Positions 9,398 through 18,275 of a DNA stretch of 64,000 nucleotides are shown in pieces. The notes under the pieces were generated by a model that was given only the letters and a program-made list of their open reading frames with translations, searched no databases and had not been told where the DNA came from. The translations under genes were made by a program, and so were the position numbers. Each line of letters begins with the position of its first letter. Positions within the stretch are counted from its first letter, which is position 1. Source of the stretch: Actinomycetes bacterium (GTDB lineage: Bacteria > Actinomycetota > Actinomycetes > Actinomycetales > Dermatophilaceae); assembly GCA_029778715.1 (NCBI GenBank), contig JAKOPT010000027.1:20223-84222 (forward strand). The letters run 5' to 3'.

Positions 9398-10534
9398 ATG
9401 ACCCGCATCGACATCGAACTGCGCCGGCTGGAGTTGCCGCTCGTGCGGCCGTTCCGCACGAGCAAGGGCGAGGAAACCGCGCGGGACGTGCTCATGGCGC
9501 GCTGGCGCGAGGAGGGACCCGACGGCGTGATCGAGGGCTGGGCCGAGTGCGCCGCCGACGCCGAACCGACCTATTTCCCCGAGACGATCAACGACGTGAC
9601 GTCTTGTGTCACCGAGGTTCTCGTGCCGCGGCTGGCGGGTTTGGCCGCCGCGGGGCCGCTGACGGTGGGTGGGCTGCGGGCGGCGTTCGCGTCGGTGCCC
9701 GGTCACCCGATCGCCCGAGGTCTGCTCGAGTCCGCGCTCCTCGACGCCCAGTTGCGCCGCCACGGTATGTCGCTCGTCGACTTCCTCGGCTCGGCTCGTC
9801 GCCCGATCGCCGTCGGGGTCTCCGTGGGGATCCCGGGGGACATCGACACGCTGTTGTCGTGGGTCGAGGGCTATCTGCGCGACGGCTATCGCCGGGTCAA
9901 GCTCAAGATCGAGCCCGGCTGGGACGTCGCGCCGGTGCGGGCGGTGCGCGAGGCATTCGGCGACGACCTGCCGCTCCAGGTGGACGCCAACCAGGCCTAT
10001 TCGGCCGCCGACATCCCGCTGCTGTCGCGGCTGGACGCCTTCGGGCTGCTCCTCATCGAGCAACCCTTCGCCCGCCACGAACTCCTCGCCCACGCCGCGC
10101 TCGCGGCCCGTCACGGCACGCCCGTGTGTCTGGACGAGTCGATCCTGTCGCTGGACGACGCGATGACGGCGATCCGGCTCGGGGCGGCCGACATCGTCAA
10201 CATCAAGCCGAGCCGGGTCGGGGGCTACCTCACGGCGCGCTCCATCCACGACGTGTGCCTGGCCAACGGCATACCCGTCTTCTGCGGCGGCACCCTCGAA
10301 ACGGCGGTCGGGCGGGCAAGCAACCTGGCCCTGGCGACGCTTCCCGGTTTCACCCTCCCCGGCGACATCTCGGCGACCAGCCGCTACTTCGCGCGCGACA
10401 TCGGGGCGTCCTTCGAGTTGGTCGACGGGGCGCTCGTCGCGCCGAGCGGGCCGGGCACCGGAGTCGACGTCGACCTCGACGCGGTCGAGGACTTCACGAC
10501 GTCGGCCCAGTGGGTGAGCGTGGGCTCGGCCTGA
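9398..10534 (+). CDS. menC: o-Succinylbenzoate synthase / N-succinylamino acid racemase family
   Basis: A 378-aa enolase-superfamily enzyme. The N-terminal capping domain begins with RLELPLVRPFRTSKGEE. The barrel carries the catalytic KLKIEPG (KxK), the metal ligands DAN (LQVDANQAYS), IEQPF and CLDESI, and the second lysine in VNIKPSRVGG. Members make o-succinylbenzoate for menaquinone, racemise N-succinylamino acids, or do both. No other menaquinone genes are nearby, while the GNAT partner directly upstream favours the racemase or dual role. AAAGGTGAG precedes ATG 9398. The symbol menC is by family, not proven function. Confidence 0.85.
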   Translation: MTRIDIELRRLELPLVRPFRTSKGEETARDVLMARWREEGPDGVIEGWAECAADAEPTYFPETINDVTSCVTEVLVPRLAGLAAAGPLTVGGLRAAFASVPGHPIARGLLESALLDAQLRRHGMSLVDFLGSARRPIAVGVSVGIPGDIDTLLSWVEGYLRDGYRRVKLKIEPGWDVAPVRAVREAFGDDLPLQVDANQAYSAADIPLLSRLDAFGLLLIEQPFARHELLAHAALAARHGTPVCLDESILSLDDAMTAIRLGAADIVNIKPSRVGGYLTARSIHDVCLANGIPVFCGGTLETAVGRASNLALATLPGFTLPGDISATSRYFARDIGASFELVDGALVAPSGPGTGVDVDLDAVEDFTTSAQWVSVGSA

Positions 10535-10564
10535 CCGGGCGGGGTTCTCTGGGAGGATCGTCGT

Positions 10565-11488
10565 ATGCCGCCCGCTCCCGCTTCGCCGCCCGCCGCACCA
10601 CCCACCCTGCCCGGGTTTGCCCACATCTACTCCGGCAAGGTCCGTGACCTCTACGCGCCGATCGGAGCGGACGGCATACCGCGCGAGGATGCCCTGCTCC
10701 TCGTCGCCTCGGACCGGATCAGCGCCTTCGACCACGTCCTCGGGCCGGCGATTCCCGACAAGGGGGTCGTGCTCACCCGGCTCTCGCTCTGGTGGTTCGA
10801 GCAGTTGGCCGACCTGGTGCCCAACCACATCATCTCCGCCGAGGCGCCGGCGGTGCCCGAATCGGTCGCCGGGCGGGCGGTGCTGGTCCGGCGCCTGCCG
10901 ATGCTCCCCGTCGAATGCGTCGCCCGCGCCTACCTCACCGGCGGCGGTTTGCGGGAGTATGCCGCGGACGGGCACGTGAGCGGCATACCGTTGCCGCCGG
11001 GACTCGTCGACGGGTCGCGCTTTCCCGCGCCCATCTTCACGCCGTCCACGAAGGCGCCCGCCGGTGAGCACGACCAACCGATGTCGTATGCCGCGGTCGA
11101 GGCCGAGTTGGGCGTCGACCTGGCCGCGCGGGTGCGGGATCTGACGGTCGCTATCCTGCAGCGCGGCAACGAGATCGCAGCCGGGCGCGGCATCCTCATC
11201 GCGGATACCAAGGTGGAGTTCGGGCGGGGGTCCGACGGTGAGTTGGTGCTGGCCGACGAGGTGCTGACGCCGGATTCGTCGCGGTTCTGGCCGGCGGATC
11301 AGTGGCAGCCGGGCCGGGCGCAGCCCAGTTTCGACAAGGAGTATGTGCGGGCCTGGCTGCGTTCGCCGGCGAGCGGGTGGGATGCGGACTCGGGGGAGGC
11401 GCTGCCGGCGTTGCCCGCCGAGGTGGTCGAGCGGACCCGGGCGACGTACATCGAGGCCTACGAGCGCCTCACCGGCCTCTCCTTCTGA
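10565..11488 (+). CDS. purC: SAICAR synthetase
   Basis: A 307-aa phosphoribosylaminoimidazole-succinocarboxamide synthase. It joins CAIR with aspartate using ATP, in the middle of IMP synthesis. The glycine-rich ATP-binding start IYSGKVRDLY, the ASDRISAFDHVL motif, VECVARAYLTGGG, and LADEVLTPDSSRFWP are all present. A Pro/Ala-rich leader of about 15 residues precedes the fold. GGGAGG lies 8 nt before ATG 10565. It is 30 bp after the menC-like gene, so it is probably the last gene of the purD-GNAT-menC-purC run, which ends at a strong 18-bp-arm hairpin. Confidence 0.97.
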   Translation: MPPAPASPPAAPPTLPGFAHIYSGKVRDLYAPIGADGIPREDALLLVASDRISAFDHVLGPAIPDKGVVLTRLSLWWFEQLADLVPNHIISAEAPAVPESVAGRAVLVRRLPMLPVECVARAYLTGGGLREYAADGHVSGIPLPPGLVDGSRFPAPIFTPSTKAPAGEHDQPMSYAAVEAELGVDLAARVRDLTVAILQRGNEIAAGRGILIADTKVEFGRGSDGELVLADEVLTPDSSRFWPADQWQPGRAQPSFDKEYVRAWLRSPASGWDADSGEALPALPAEVVERTRATYIEAYERLTGLSF

Positions 11489-11503
11489 GCCCTCCCTCTC
11501 CGC

Positions 11504-11553
11504 TGATTCGAGGTAAAAACGCCGCTGGATCCGCGCGTTTTTACCTCGAATCA
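11504..11553. repeat. Inverted-repeat family A, copy 1 (bidirectional terminator-like)
   Basis: A perfect 18-bp inverted repeat (TGATTCGAGGTAAAAACG / CGTTTTTACCTCGAATCA) with a 14-nt loop that is itself partly palindromic. The A-tract and T-tract lie inside the stem, so it could stop transcription from both sides. It sits 15 bp after the purC stop. Near-identical copies follow purF (25571) and the gene at 25692-26618 (26634). Confidence 0.9.
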
Positions 11554-11601
11554 GGGGTGTGCGGAGTGGTCGAATCCCGAGACGGGTGACACCCTGGGAT
11601 G

Positions 11602-11607
11602 TAGATT
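11602..11607 (+). promoter_or_regulatory. -10 box TAGATT for leaderless mazE
   Basis: TAGATT, then 7 nt, then ATG 11615. There is no Shine-Dalgarno. This decides ATG 11615 over the upstream TTG 11606 used by the ORF track. Confidence 0.55.
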
Positions 11608-11614
11608 GGGATCC

Positions 11615-11854
11615 ATGAGTACTCAGGTGTCGTTGCGGCTCGATGATCGGTTGCTGGCCGAGGTCGACCAGTTGGTGCGGGACGGCGAAGTGAAGAGCCG
11701 AGCCGCCCTCGTCGAGAGCGCCCTCGAACGCGAACTCCGCCGCCGCATCTACGCGAAGGAGGCGGAGATCTATGCCAGGGAGGGTGAGGATCCCGAACTG
11801 ACTCCGATGTTCGAGTGGATGCAGCAGCGTGGCTACCCACGACTGGACGACTGA
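11615..11854 (+). CDS. mazE: Ribbon-helix-helix antitoxin (MazE-like)
   Basis: A 79-aa antitoxin. The N-terminal half STQVSLRLDDRLLAEVDQLV with SRAALVESALEREL is a ribbon-helix-helix DNA-binding fold. The C-terminus is acidic with aromatics (EIYAREGEDPELTPMFEWMQQ), as expected for the toxin-neutralising tail. It overlaps the toxin gene by one base (TGATG). Type II antitoxins of this kind bind MazF and autorepress the operon, and the -10 box directly before the gene is a likely operator position. The exact subfamily (MazE versus other RHH antitoxins) is assigned from the partner. Confidence 0.85.
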   Translation: MSTQVSLRLDDRLLAEVDQLVRDGEVKSRAALVESALERELRRRIYAKEAEIYAREGEDPELTPMFEWMQQRGYPRLDD

Positions 11855-12156
11855 TGCGAGCGATCCACCTTGCCCGGCTGGACAAGGTGCGGCCTGTGCT
11901 GGTGCTGACTCGCGAACCTGTTCGTGCCACTAGGGGCCGAGTCACCGTCGCACCCCTCACGTCTCACCGAAGGGGGCTGGTGTCCGAGGTGCCCCTCGGG
12001 GTGGCCAATGGGCTCGACGGCGACTCCGTTGCCAATATCGATGACACCGTGACCATCGACGTCGACGATCTTGGTCCGTGGATTGGCTCATTGCAGGAAC
12101 ATCAAGAGCCAATGCTCGCCGCGGCGGTCTTCGCAGCCTTCGACCTGCGCTGGTGA
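11854..12156 (+). CDS. mazF: MazF-family endoribonuclease toxin
   Basis: A 100-aa PemK/MazF toxin. The fold is marked by RPVLVLTREPVRATRGRVTVAPLT near the N-terminus, the SEVPLG strand, and DGDSVANIDDTVTIDVDDLG. Such toxins cut single-stranded RNA at short specific sequences and halt translation until the antitoxin is restored. I start at ATG 11854 (MRAIHLARLDKVRPV), which overlaps the antitoxin stop. The ORF-track start at 11815 would lie in the antitoxin. Together with 11615-11854 it forms a complete TA module directly downstream of the purC terminator. Confidence 0.9.
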   Translation: MRAIHLARLDKVRPVLVLTREPVRATRGRVTVAPLTSHRRGLVSEVPLGVANGLDGDSVANIDDTVTIDVDDLGPWIGSLQEHQEPMLAAAVFAAFDLRW

Positions 12157-12339
12157 CGGCCGCTACCCGGCGAGGTTGCCCGCGCTCGCGAGGTGCTGGA
12201 GGGGGTCGACCTCGACGCCCTCGTTGACATGCCTGGAGGGTCCATGGAACTGCGGGACTTCGTGGTGCGCATGATCGAGGAATACGCCCGGCACAGCGGG
12301 CACGCCGACTACTCCGGGCGCATCGATGGCTGGACTGGC
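12157..12339 (+). pseudogene. Remnant of a DinB/DUF664 family gene (C-terminal part only)
   Basis: Reading on from the mazF stop gives GEVARAREVLEG, then ELRDFVVRMIEEYARHSGHAD and RIDGWTGQ. This matches the C-terminal helix and the metal-binding end (H...H) of DUF664/DinB thiol-dependent hydrolases. The N-terminal two thirds are missing and the frame then runs into unrelated sequence. I read it as a decayed fragment left beside the TA module. The rest of the gap to 12560 shows no gene. Confidence 0.6.
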
Positions 12340-12560
12340 CAGCAGCCTCCGATTCGCCACACAGCAGACCGTCGCGAGACTGTCAGGCGGCCTGCGCATC
12401 CAGCGCGAGCGGTCCGCCACATCGGACGCTGTCCTACATGTTGCAGTGACAGCCATCCGTGTCGGACAATGGTTCCGTCGGGAGCGCTGCCAGCGCGGCG
12501 TGCTCGGCCGGGTGGGACTGCCAACGCGGTGCCCACATCGTCGGCCCGACACGGATTCTG

Positions 12561-12588
12561 ATGGGGCGCATCGCAAGATGTGCCCCAT
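12561..12588 (+). other. Stem-loop with GCAA tetraloop upstream of DUF3800
   Basis: ATGGGGCGCATC-GCAA-GATGTGCCCCAT forms a 12-bp stem with one G-A mismatch and a GNRA-type tetraloop. It ends about 10 nt before the Shine-Dalgarno AGGGGGG of the DUF3800 gene. If transcribed it would be a stable 5'-UTR hairpin. It could also be a protein-binding dyad. Confidence 0.55.
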
Positions 12589-12611
12589 CGGCCTATCAGG
12601 GGGGTGTGCGC

Positions 12612-13427
12612 ATGTATCTTCTGTTTGTCGATGAGTCTGGCACTCATGGTGACGAGTCCCATGCCTTTGTGCTGGGAGGGCTGGCGATCCACGAGGACGA
12701 CGCAACTCGACTTCAGCGGGACCTTGACAACGTCGTTATCAAGCACTTGGAACGGGTCCCTGTCAATCTCGAAGAGTATGAAATCCACGCGGGTGAACTG
12801 AGAAACGCACGTAAGCCCAAAGGGGCCAGCGCAGGACGGATCAGCGTCTGGGCGGCGATCCCCCGCGCGGAAAGATTGCGGCTGCTAGAAGCCGCCTATG
12901 ACCTTGTGTGCGAATTTCAGCCGACGGATTCGCGGCTCCCCGTCTGGTCGTTCGGAGTGGTGCTGGACTCGCACTTCCGCAGGGGCGATGCTCTGATCAA
13001 GCGAGAGCAGTTCGCCTACGAAGTCCTCTTGAACAAATTCGATGTCATGCTCAAGCGGCAACGTGACGAGCAAGGGGTGCGCAACCGCGGGCTCGTCATA
13101 CATGATCGACGAGTCGTGGCTGAGCGTGATATTCAGTCGTGGGTGACTCAATGGCGTGCGGCGGCTGGCGACGTCGGACAACTTCGGAACATGGCCGACG
13201 TTCCGCTCTTCACGGACTCACGAGCCACCAGATTGCTCCAGGCGGCGGACTTGGTGGCATACGCCCTCTACCGACGGTATGCAGTGCCGGGCGATCCTCA
13301 GTATCTCAACCGGATCTGGCCCCGGTTCCACCGAGACGCGGCGGGGCAACTTCATGGGCTTGTTCATTACACCCCCGAGTTTGGGCGAGGCGCATGTGAC
13401 TGTGAGTCGTGCCTCTCGCGGGTATAG
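12612..13427 (+). CDS. DUF3800 domain protein
   Basis: A 271-aa protein of the DUF3800 family. It begins with the family hallmark LFVDESGTHGDESHAFVLGG, an RNase H-like first strand with catalytic-type Asp. The later ADVPLFTDSRATRLLQAADLVAYAL carries the conserved DS...QxAD motif. The Cys-rich end CDCESCLSRV could bind metal. DUF3800 genes are frequent in phage and defence islands and their biochemical role is unresolved. I start at ATG 12612, preceded by AGGGGGG. The ORF-track extension to 12459 covers the hairpin and lacks homology. It lies next to mazEF and a gene remnant, suggesting an acquired patch. Confidence 0.88.
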   Translation: MYLLFVDESGTHGDESHAFVLGGLAIHEDDATRLQRDLDNVVIKHLERVPVNLEEYEIHAGELRNARKPKGASAGRISVWAAIPRAERLRLLEAAYDLVCEFQPTDSRLPVWSFGVVLDSHFRRGDALIKREQFAYEVLLNKFDVMLKRQRDEQGVRNRGLVIHDRRVVAERDIQSWVTQWRAAAGDVGQLRNMADVPLFTDSRATRLLQAADLVAYALYRRYAVPGDPQYLNRIWPRFHRDAAGQLHGLVHYTPEFGRGACDCESCLSRV

Positions 13428-13513
13428 CTGGAACCGTCCTATTCGTCCACTACCGCCCAGCCCGCACATATGGTTATTGGTGGCGCTGGTGCCCCGTTTG
13501 AGGAGTAGGGCGG

Positions 13514-14074
13514 TCAACCAGACGCCCTCGGCCGCACGGCCGCGAAGAGGCACATGTCCACTCGCTGGCCGCCGATCGCTTGGTGGCTCCGCAGCAGTCC
13601 CTCTCGGCTGAAGCCCGCGCGCTCCGCGGCTTTGATAGAGGCGGCGTTCCAGGGCTCGATGTACAACTCGACGCGCTCGACCTCAGCGACAGTCCAGGCG
13701 AAGGTGGTCAACGCGGTCAGGGACCGGGCAGCAAACCCGTGTCCTCGCGCCGCTGGCGCCACGTAATACCCGGCAGTGGCCCGGCCCTCGTCGATGGAAC
13801 GCAGCCACAGCCCCGCCTGACCGATCGCCTCGTCGGTGGCTTCGACGGCGGCGCAGAAGGAGTATCCCGCTCCGGTGACGAGCCGATCCCGCTGCCGTTC
13901 GATGTACGCCAGCGCCTCCTCGGGAGTCGCGTTCGCGGGCAGCGAACCGGTCGCGGGGACATAGGGGTCCGTGGAGAGGTCGAGCAGCATGGGCACGTCG
14001 GTGTCCCGGAACGCGCGCAACCTGACCCCGTCGAAGGTGGGGCACTCGTCCGGCAGTTCCAGGGGAAGGTCCAT
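13514..14074 (-). CDS. GNAT N-acetyltransferase, RimJ/RimL type
   Basis: A 186-aa acetyltransferase. GVRLRAFRDTDVPMLLDLSTDP opens the fold, RATAGYYVAPAARGHGFAARSL carries the acetyl-CoA pyrophosphate loop (R-G-x-G-F-A), and ELYIEPWNAASIKAAERAGFSREG is the closing RimJ-like signature. Substrates in this group range from ribosomal protein N-termini to small amines and cannot be told apart here. A CATAAT box 5 nt before ATG 14074 suggests a leaderless message. It is convergent with the DUF3800 gene and divergent from purL. Confidence 0.9.
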   Translation of the reverse strand: MDLPLELPDECPTFDGVRLRAFRDTDVPMLLDLSTDPYVPATGSLPANATPEEALAYIERQRDRLVTGAGYSFCAAVEATDEAIGQAGLWLRSIDEGRATAGYYVAPAARGHGFAARSLTALTTFAWTVAEVERVELYIEPWNAASIKAAERAGFSREGLLRSHQAIGGQRVDMCLFAAVRPRASG

Positions 14075-14207
14075 GCCGCATTATGCGCCGCATCGACAGG
14101 GGCGCCCGCCGAGTCGACCAGGCCCTGCGGGCGGGCCGGATTAGACTGACGGGTGGCGCCCGGCATACCGGGGCGCGCCCCATCCGCCCCGTCTCCGGGA
14201 GTCCCGC

Positions 14208-17200
14208 ATGACCGCGCCGCACGCCCACGTGCTCACGACGTTCGAGGGCGGGGCCGCCCTCTCCGACTTCCGCACCGCGGCCCTCCTCACCCGTCTCCAG
14301 GCGGCGGTGCCGGGCGTCGTCGCGGTGAGTGCGCGGCATACCCATTGGGTCGCAACCAACGCCCCGCTCGGCGACGCCGACCACGCCACCCTCGCCCGCT
14401 TGCTCACCTACGGCGACCCGTATGCCGCCCCCGCGGCCGAGGTGGCCGCCCTCCCCGCCGCGACCGTCGTCGTTGCCCCCCGTCTCGGCACGATCTCGCC
14501 GTGGTCGAGCAAGGCCACCGACATCGCGCACAACGCGGGCCTGGCGATCCAGCGGGTCGAGCGCGTCACCCACGTCACCCTCCACGGTGCCACCCTCACC
14601 GACGAGCAGTGGCAGGCGTGCGCGGCAGTCCTGCACGACCCGATGACCGAGTCGGCCCTGCGTCACCCCGAAGACGCCGCGCACCTCTTCGACGAGCGCG
14701 ACCCCGAACCCCTCGAGCACGTCGATGTCCTCGGCGCCGGCCGCGCCGCCCTCGAGACCGCCAACGCCTCCTACGGGCTGGCCCTATCCGACGACGAGAT
14801 CGACTACCTCGTCGACGCCTTCACGACCATCGGCCGCAACCCGACCGATGTCGAACTCATGATGTTCGCCCAGGCCAACAGCGAGCACTGCCGGCACAAG
14901 ATCTTCAACGCCGAGTTCGTTGTCGACGGCCAACCCCAACCTCACAGCCTCTTCGGGATGATCCGCCACACCGAGGCCGTCGCCGGCGCGGGCACCGTCG
15001 TCGCCTACAAGGACAACGCCTCGATCATGGTCGGCGGCGAACGCACCCGCTGGCTGCCGACGAACCCCGACGCGCCGAGTCCGTATGCCGCCCGCCCCGG
15101 CGAGGTCCACGTGCTCATGAAGGTCGAGACCCATAACCATCCGACGGCGATCAGCCCCTTCCCGGGCGCGGCGACCGGCGCCGGGGGCGAGATCCGCGAC
15201 GAGGGCGCGACCGGGCGCGGCAGCGCCCCCAAGGCCGGTCTGACCGGGTTCGCGGTCTCCAACCTCCACCTGCCCGGTGCGGTCGAGCCTTGGGAGAGCG
15301 GCGATTTCGAGGCGCCGGGCCATCTCGCGAGCCCGCTCGACATCATGATCGACGGTCCCCTGGGCGCAGCGGCCTTCAACAACGAGTTCGGCCGCCCGGC
15401 CCTCGGCGGCTTCTTCCGCGTCTACGAGCAGACCGTCGACGGTGTCCACCGCGGCTACCACAAGCCGATCATGAGCGCCGGCGGTCTCGGCACGATCGAC
15501 GCCGACCTCACCGAGAAGATCACGTTCCCGCCCGGCACCTTGCTCATCCAACTCGGCGGCCCCGGCATGCGGATCGGCATGGGCGGCGGAGCGGCCTCCT
15601 CACTGGCCGCCGGCGCCAACACCGCGGACCTCGACTTCGACTCGGTCCAGCGCGGCAACCCGGAGATCGAGCGCCGCGCCCAAGAGGTCATCAACCACTG
15701 CTGGAGCCTGGGCGCCGACAACCCGATCCTCGCCATCCACGACGTCGGCGCCGGCGGCCTGTCCAACGCCTTCCCCGAGCTCGTCGACGGTGCCGGTCTC
15801 GGCGCCCGCTTCGACCTGCGCGCCGTCCCGCTCGAGGAAAGTGGCCTGGCGCCCAAGGAAATCTGGTGCAACGAAAGCCAGGAGCGGTACGTGCTGGCGA
15901 TCGCGCCGGAGTCGCTGCCGCGATTTGCCGCGCTGGCCGGCCGGGAGCGATGCCCGTATGCCGTGGTCGGCGTCGCGCGCGCCGACGGCCGCCTCGTCGT
16001 GGCCGAGGCCGACCCCGACACCTCGGGCGCGGAGGTCACGGCGGGCACTGAGGGCATGGAGGGCGGCGTGGCCGCCGAGGGCGGCGCCCCCATCGACATG
16101 CCGATGGAGGTGCTCCTCGGCAAGCCGCCGAAGATGCGCCGCGACGTCACCTCGGTCTCCCGGACGGGCGACGCCTTCGACGCGGCCACCCTCGCCGCGC
16201 GCGGGCCCGACGGGCTCAAGGACACGGCATACGCGATCCTGCGCCACCCCAGCGTCGCCTCGAAACGGTTCCTCATCACCATCGGCGACCGCACCGTCGG
16301 CGGCCTCACCCACCGCGACCAGATGGTCGGGCCCTGGCAGGTGCCGGTCGCCGATGTCGCTGTCACGCTCGCCGACTTCCACGGGTTCGCGGGCGAGGCG
16401 ATGGCCTCCGGGGAGCGGATGCCGCTGGCCGCCGTCGACGCGCCGGCCTCGGGCCGGATGGCGGTCGGGGAGGCGCTCACCAACCTGCTGGCAGCGCCGC
16501 TGCCGGCCCTGACGAGCGTCAAACTCTCGTGCAACTGGATGGCCGCGGCCGGCGAACCCGGGGAGGACGCCGCTCTCTACGCCACCGTGCAGGCGGTCGC
16601 GCTCGACGTCTGCCCGGCGCTCGGGATCTCGATCCCGGTGGGCAAGGACTCGCTGTCGATGCGCACCACCTGGACCGACGAGGCGGGTGCCCGTCGCACG
16701 GTCGTGTCGCCGGTCTCGCTGGTGGTGACGGCCTTCGCCTCCCTGTCCGACGTGCGCGGCACGTGGACCCCTGCATTGCAGGGCAATTCCATCCTCGTGC
16801 TGATCGACCTCGGCGGTGGACGGGACCGGCTCGGGGGCTCGATCGCCGCGCAGGTCTCCGGCGCCTTCGGGGGTGCGGTCCCCGATCTCGACGACCCGGC
16901 TGGGCTCACCCGCCTGGCCGCAGCGCTCGCCGAGTTGCGCGCGAACGGCCTGGTCACGGCATACCACGACCGCTCCGACGGCGGGTTGTGGGCGGCGGCC
17001 TGCGAGATGGCGTTCGCGGGCGGGTTGGGTCTCGACCTCGACGTCCCCACCGTCGGCCGGCTCGTCAGCGAGGAACTCGGTGTGCTCCTGGAGATTCCCG
17101 CCGACCGCATCCACGAAGCCCGCGGGGTGCTCCAAGCCCACGACCTGCTCCCGCACGCCTGGCGGATCGGCGTCCCCAACCGCGAGCGCCGGATGCGGGT

Positions 17201-18179
17201 GCGCATCGGCGACGAGCTCGTCCTCGACGAGTCGGTGCGCGATCTGGCCCAGGCCTGGGACGAGGTCGCCTGGCGGATCGCCCGGCTGCGCGACAACCCC
17301 GCCTGTGCCGACGAGGAACACGAGGCCGTCGGGGCCTACGAGGGTGCCGGTCTCACCGTCGAGGTCCCTTTCGACCCGCGCGAGGACATCGCCGCGCCCT
17401 ACCTCTCGCTTGGGGCGCGGCCCAAGGTCGCCATCCTGCGCGAGCAGGGCGTCAACTCGCACGTCGAGACCGCGTATGCCGTCGACCGCGCCGGTTTCGA
17501 GGCCTGGGACGTCCACATGACCGACCTGCAGGCGGGGCGGTTCGACCTGCGCGATGCCGTGGGCTTGGTGGCCTGCGGCGGGTTCTCCTACGGCGACACC
17601 CTCGGCGCGGGGGAGGGCTGGGCCCGTTCGATCCTCTTCCACGACGACCTCACCGACGCGTTCCATGAGTTCTTCCACCGGCCCGACACGTTCGGGTTGG
17701 GCATCTGCAACGGGTGCCAGATGTTCGCCGCTCTGGCCGACCACATCCCCGGGGCGCAGGCGTGGCCGCGCTTCACGCGCAACCGTTCCGAGCAGTATGA
17801 AGCGCGGCTTTCCCAGGTCGAGATCCTCGACTCGCCGTCGCTCTTCTTCGCCGGGATGGCCGGGGCGCGGGTGCCGATCGCCGTCGCCCACGGCGAGGGT
17901 TTCGCCAACTTCGCCGCCCGCGGCGATGCGGGCGCGGTCGTGCGCGCGGCCAGGTTCGTCGACGCCGCGGGGGCGCCGGCCACGGCATACCCGTTGAACC
18001 CCAACGGTTCACCGGACGGTTTGACGGCGGTGACCACCCCGGATGGCCGGTTCACGGCGATGATGCCGCACCCGGAGCGGGTCTCGCGCAACGTCCAGAT
18101 GTCGTGGACGAGCGGGCCGGTCGGCGACGAGAGCCCGTGGCTGCGGATGTTCCGCAACGCCCGCGTCTGGGTCGGCTAG
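14208..18179 (+). CDS. purL: FGAM synthase, large single-chain type
   Basis: A 1323-aa phosphoribosylformylglycinamidine synthase that converts FGAR and glutamine to FGAM. It is the long fused form: an N-terminal PurS-like part, tandem AIRS-type ATPase halves ([72 protein letters not shown]) and a C-terminal class I glutaminase ([24 protein letters not shown] with nucleophile Cys about 1167, and MMPHPERV). Most actinobacteria instead use separate PurS, PurQ and small PurL, and no purS or purQ is seen in this window. GGGAG precedes ATG 14208, and TAGACT at 14142 may be the -10. A large inverted repeat follows the stop. Confidence 0.97.
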   Translation: MTAPHAHVLTTFEGGAALSDFRTAALLTRLQAAVPGVVAVSARHTHWVATNAPLGDADHATLARLLTYGDPYAAPAAEVAALPAATVVVAPRLGTISPWSSKATDIAHNAGLAIQRVERVTHVTLHGATLTDEQWQACAAVLHDPMTESALRHPEDAAHLFDERDPEPLEHVDVLGAGRAALETANASYGLALSDDEIDYLVDAFTTIGRNPTDVELMMFAQANSEHCRHKIFNAEFVVDGQPQPHSLFGMIRHTEAVAGAGTVVAYKDNASIMVGGERTRWLPTNPDAPSPYAARPGEVHVLMKVETHNHPTAISPFPGAATGAGGEIRDEGATGRGSAPKAGLTGFAVSNLHLPGAVEPWESGDFEAPGHLASPLDIMIDGPLGAAAFNNEFGRPALGGFFRVYEQTVDGVHRGYHKPIMSAGGLGTIDADLTEKITFPPGTLLIQLGGPGMRIGMGGGAASSLAAGANTADLDFDSVQRGNPEIERRAQEVINHCWSLGADNPILAIHDVGAGGLSNAFPELVDGAGLGARFDLRAVPLEESGLAPKEIWCNESQERYVLAIAPESLPRFAALAGRERCPYAVVGVARADGRLVVAEADPDTSGAEVTAGTEGMEGGVAAEGGAPIDMPMEVLLGKPPKMRRDVTSVSRTGDAFDAATLAARGPDGLKDTAYAILRHPSVASKRFLITIGDRTVGGLTHRDQMVGPWQVPVADVAVTLADFHGFAGEAMASGERMPLAAVDAPASGRMAVGEALTNLLAAPLPALTSVKLSCNWMAAAGEPGEDAALYATVQAVALDVCPALGISIPVGKDSLSMRTTWTDEAGARRTVVSPVSLVVTAFASLSDVRGTWTPALQGNSILVLIDLGGGRDRLGGSIAAQVSGAFGGAVPDLDDPAGLTRLAAALAELRANGLVTAYHDRSDGGLWAAACEMAFAGGLGLDLDVPTVGRLVSEELGVLLEIPADRIHEARGVLQAHDLLPHAWRIGVPNRERRMRVRIGDELVLDESVRDLAQAWDEVAWRIARLRDNPACADEEHEAVGAYEGAGLTVEVPFDPREDIAAPYLSLGARPKVAILREQGVNSHVETAYAVDRAGFEAWDVHMTDLQAGRFDLRDAVGLVACGGFSYGDTLGAGEGWARSILFHDDLTDAFHEFFHRPDTFGLGICNGCQMFAALADHIPGAQAWPRFTRNRSEQYEARLSQVEILDSPSLFFAGMAGARVPIAVAHGEGFANFAARGDAGAVVRAARFVDAAGAPATAYPLNPNGSPDGLTAVTTPDGRFTAMMPHPERVSRNVQMSWTSGPVGDESPWLRMFRNARVWVG

Positions 18180-18187
18180 CCCAGCCC

Positions 18188-18251
18188 GTGTACACAATCG
18201 ACCAATTGGTGGGTTGTGTACACACAACCCACCAATTGGTCGATTGTGCAC
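18188..18251. repeat. Inverted-repeat family B, head-to-head pair
   Basis: Two copies of the family B core (TCGACCAATTGGTGGG) lie face to face, making a near-perfect inverted repeat with about 30-bp arms between the convergent purL and the gene at 18276. Each copy also folds alone around the palindrome ACCAATTGGT. The outer arms are GTGTACACAA/TTGTGTACAC, not GTCAACAA/TTGTTGAC, so pairing is kept while sequence differs. Confidence 0.9.
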
Positions 18252-18275
18252 GCGGGGGAGTCAGTTCAACCCAAC

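Noticed and set aside
12157-12561. Intact 122-aa gene at 12193-12561
   Set aside because: Only the first about 50 residues resemble a known family (DUF664 C-terminus). The remainder looks random, so I call it a remnant.
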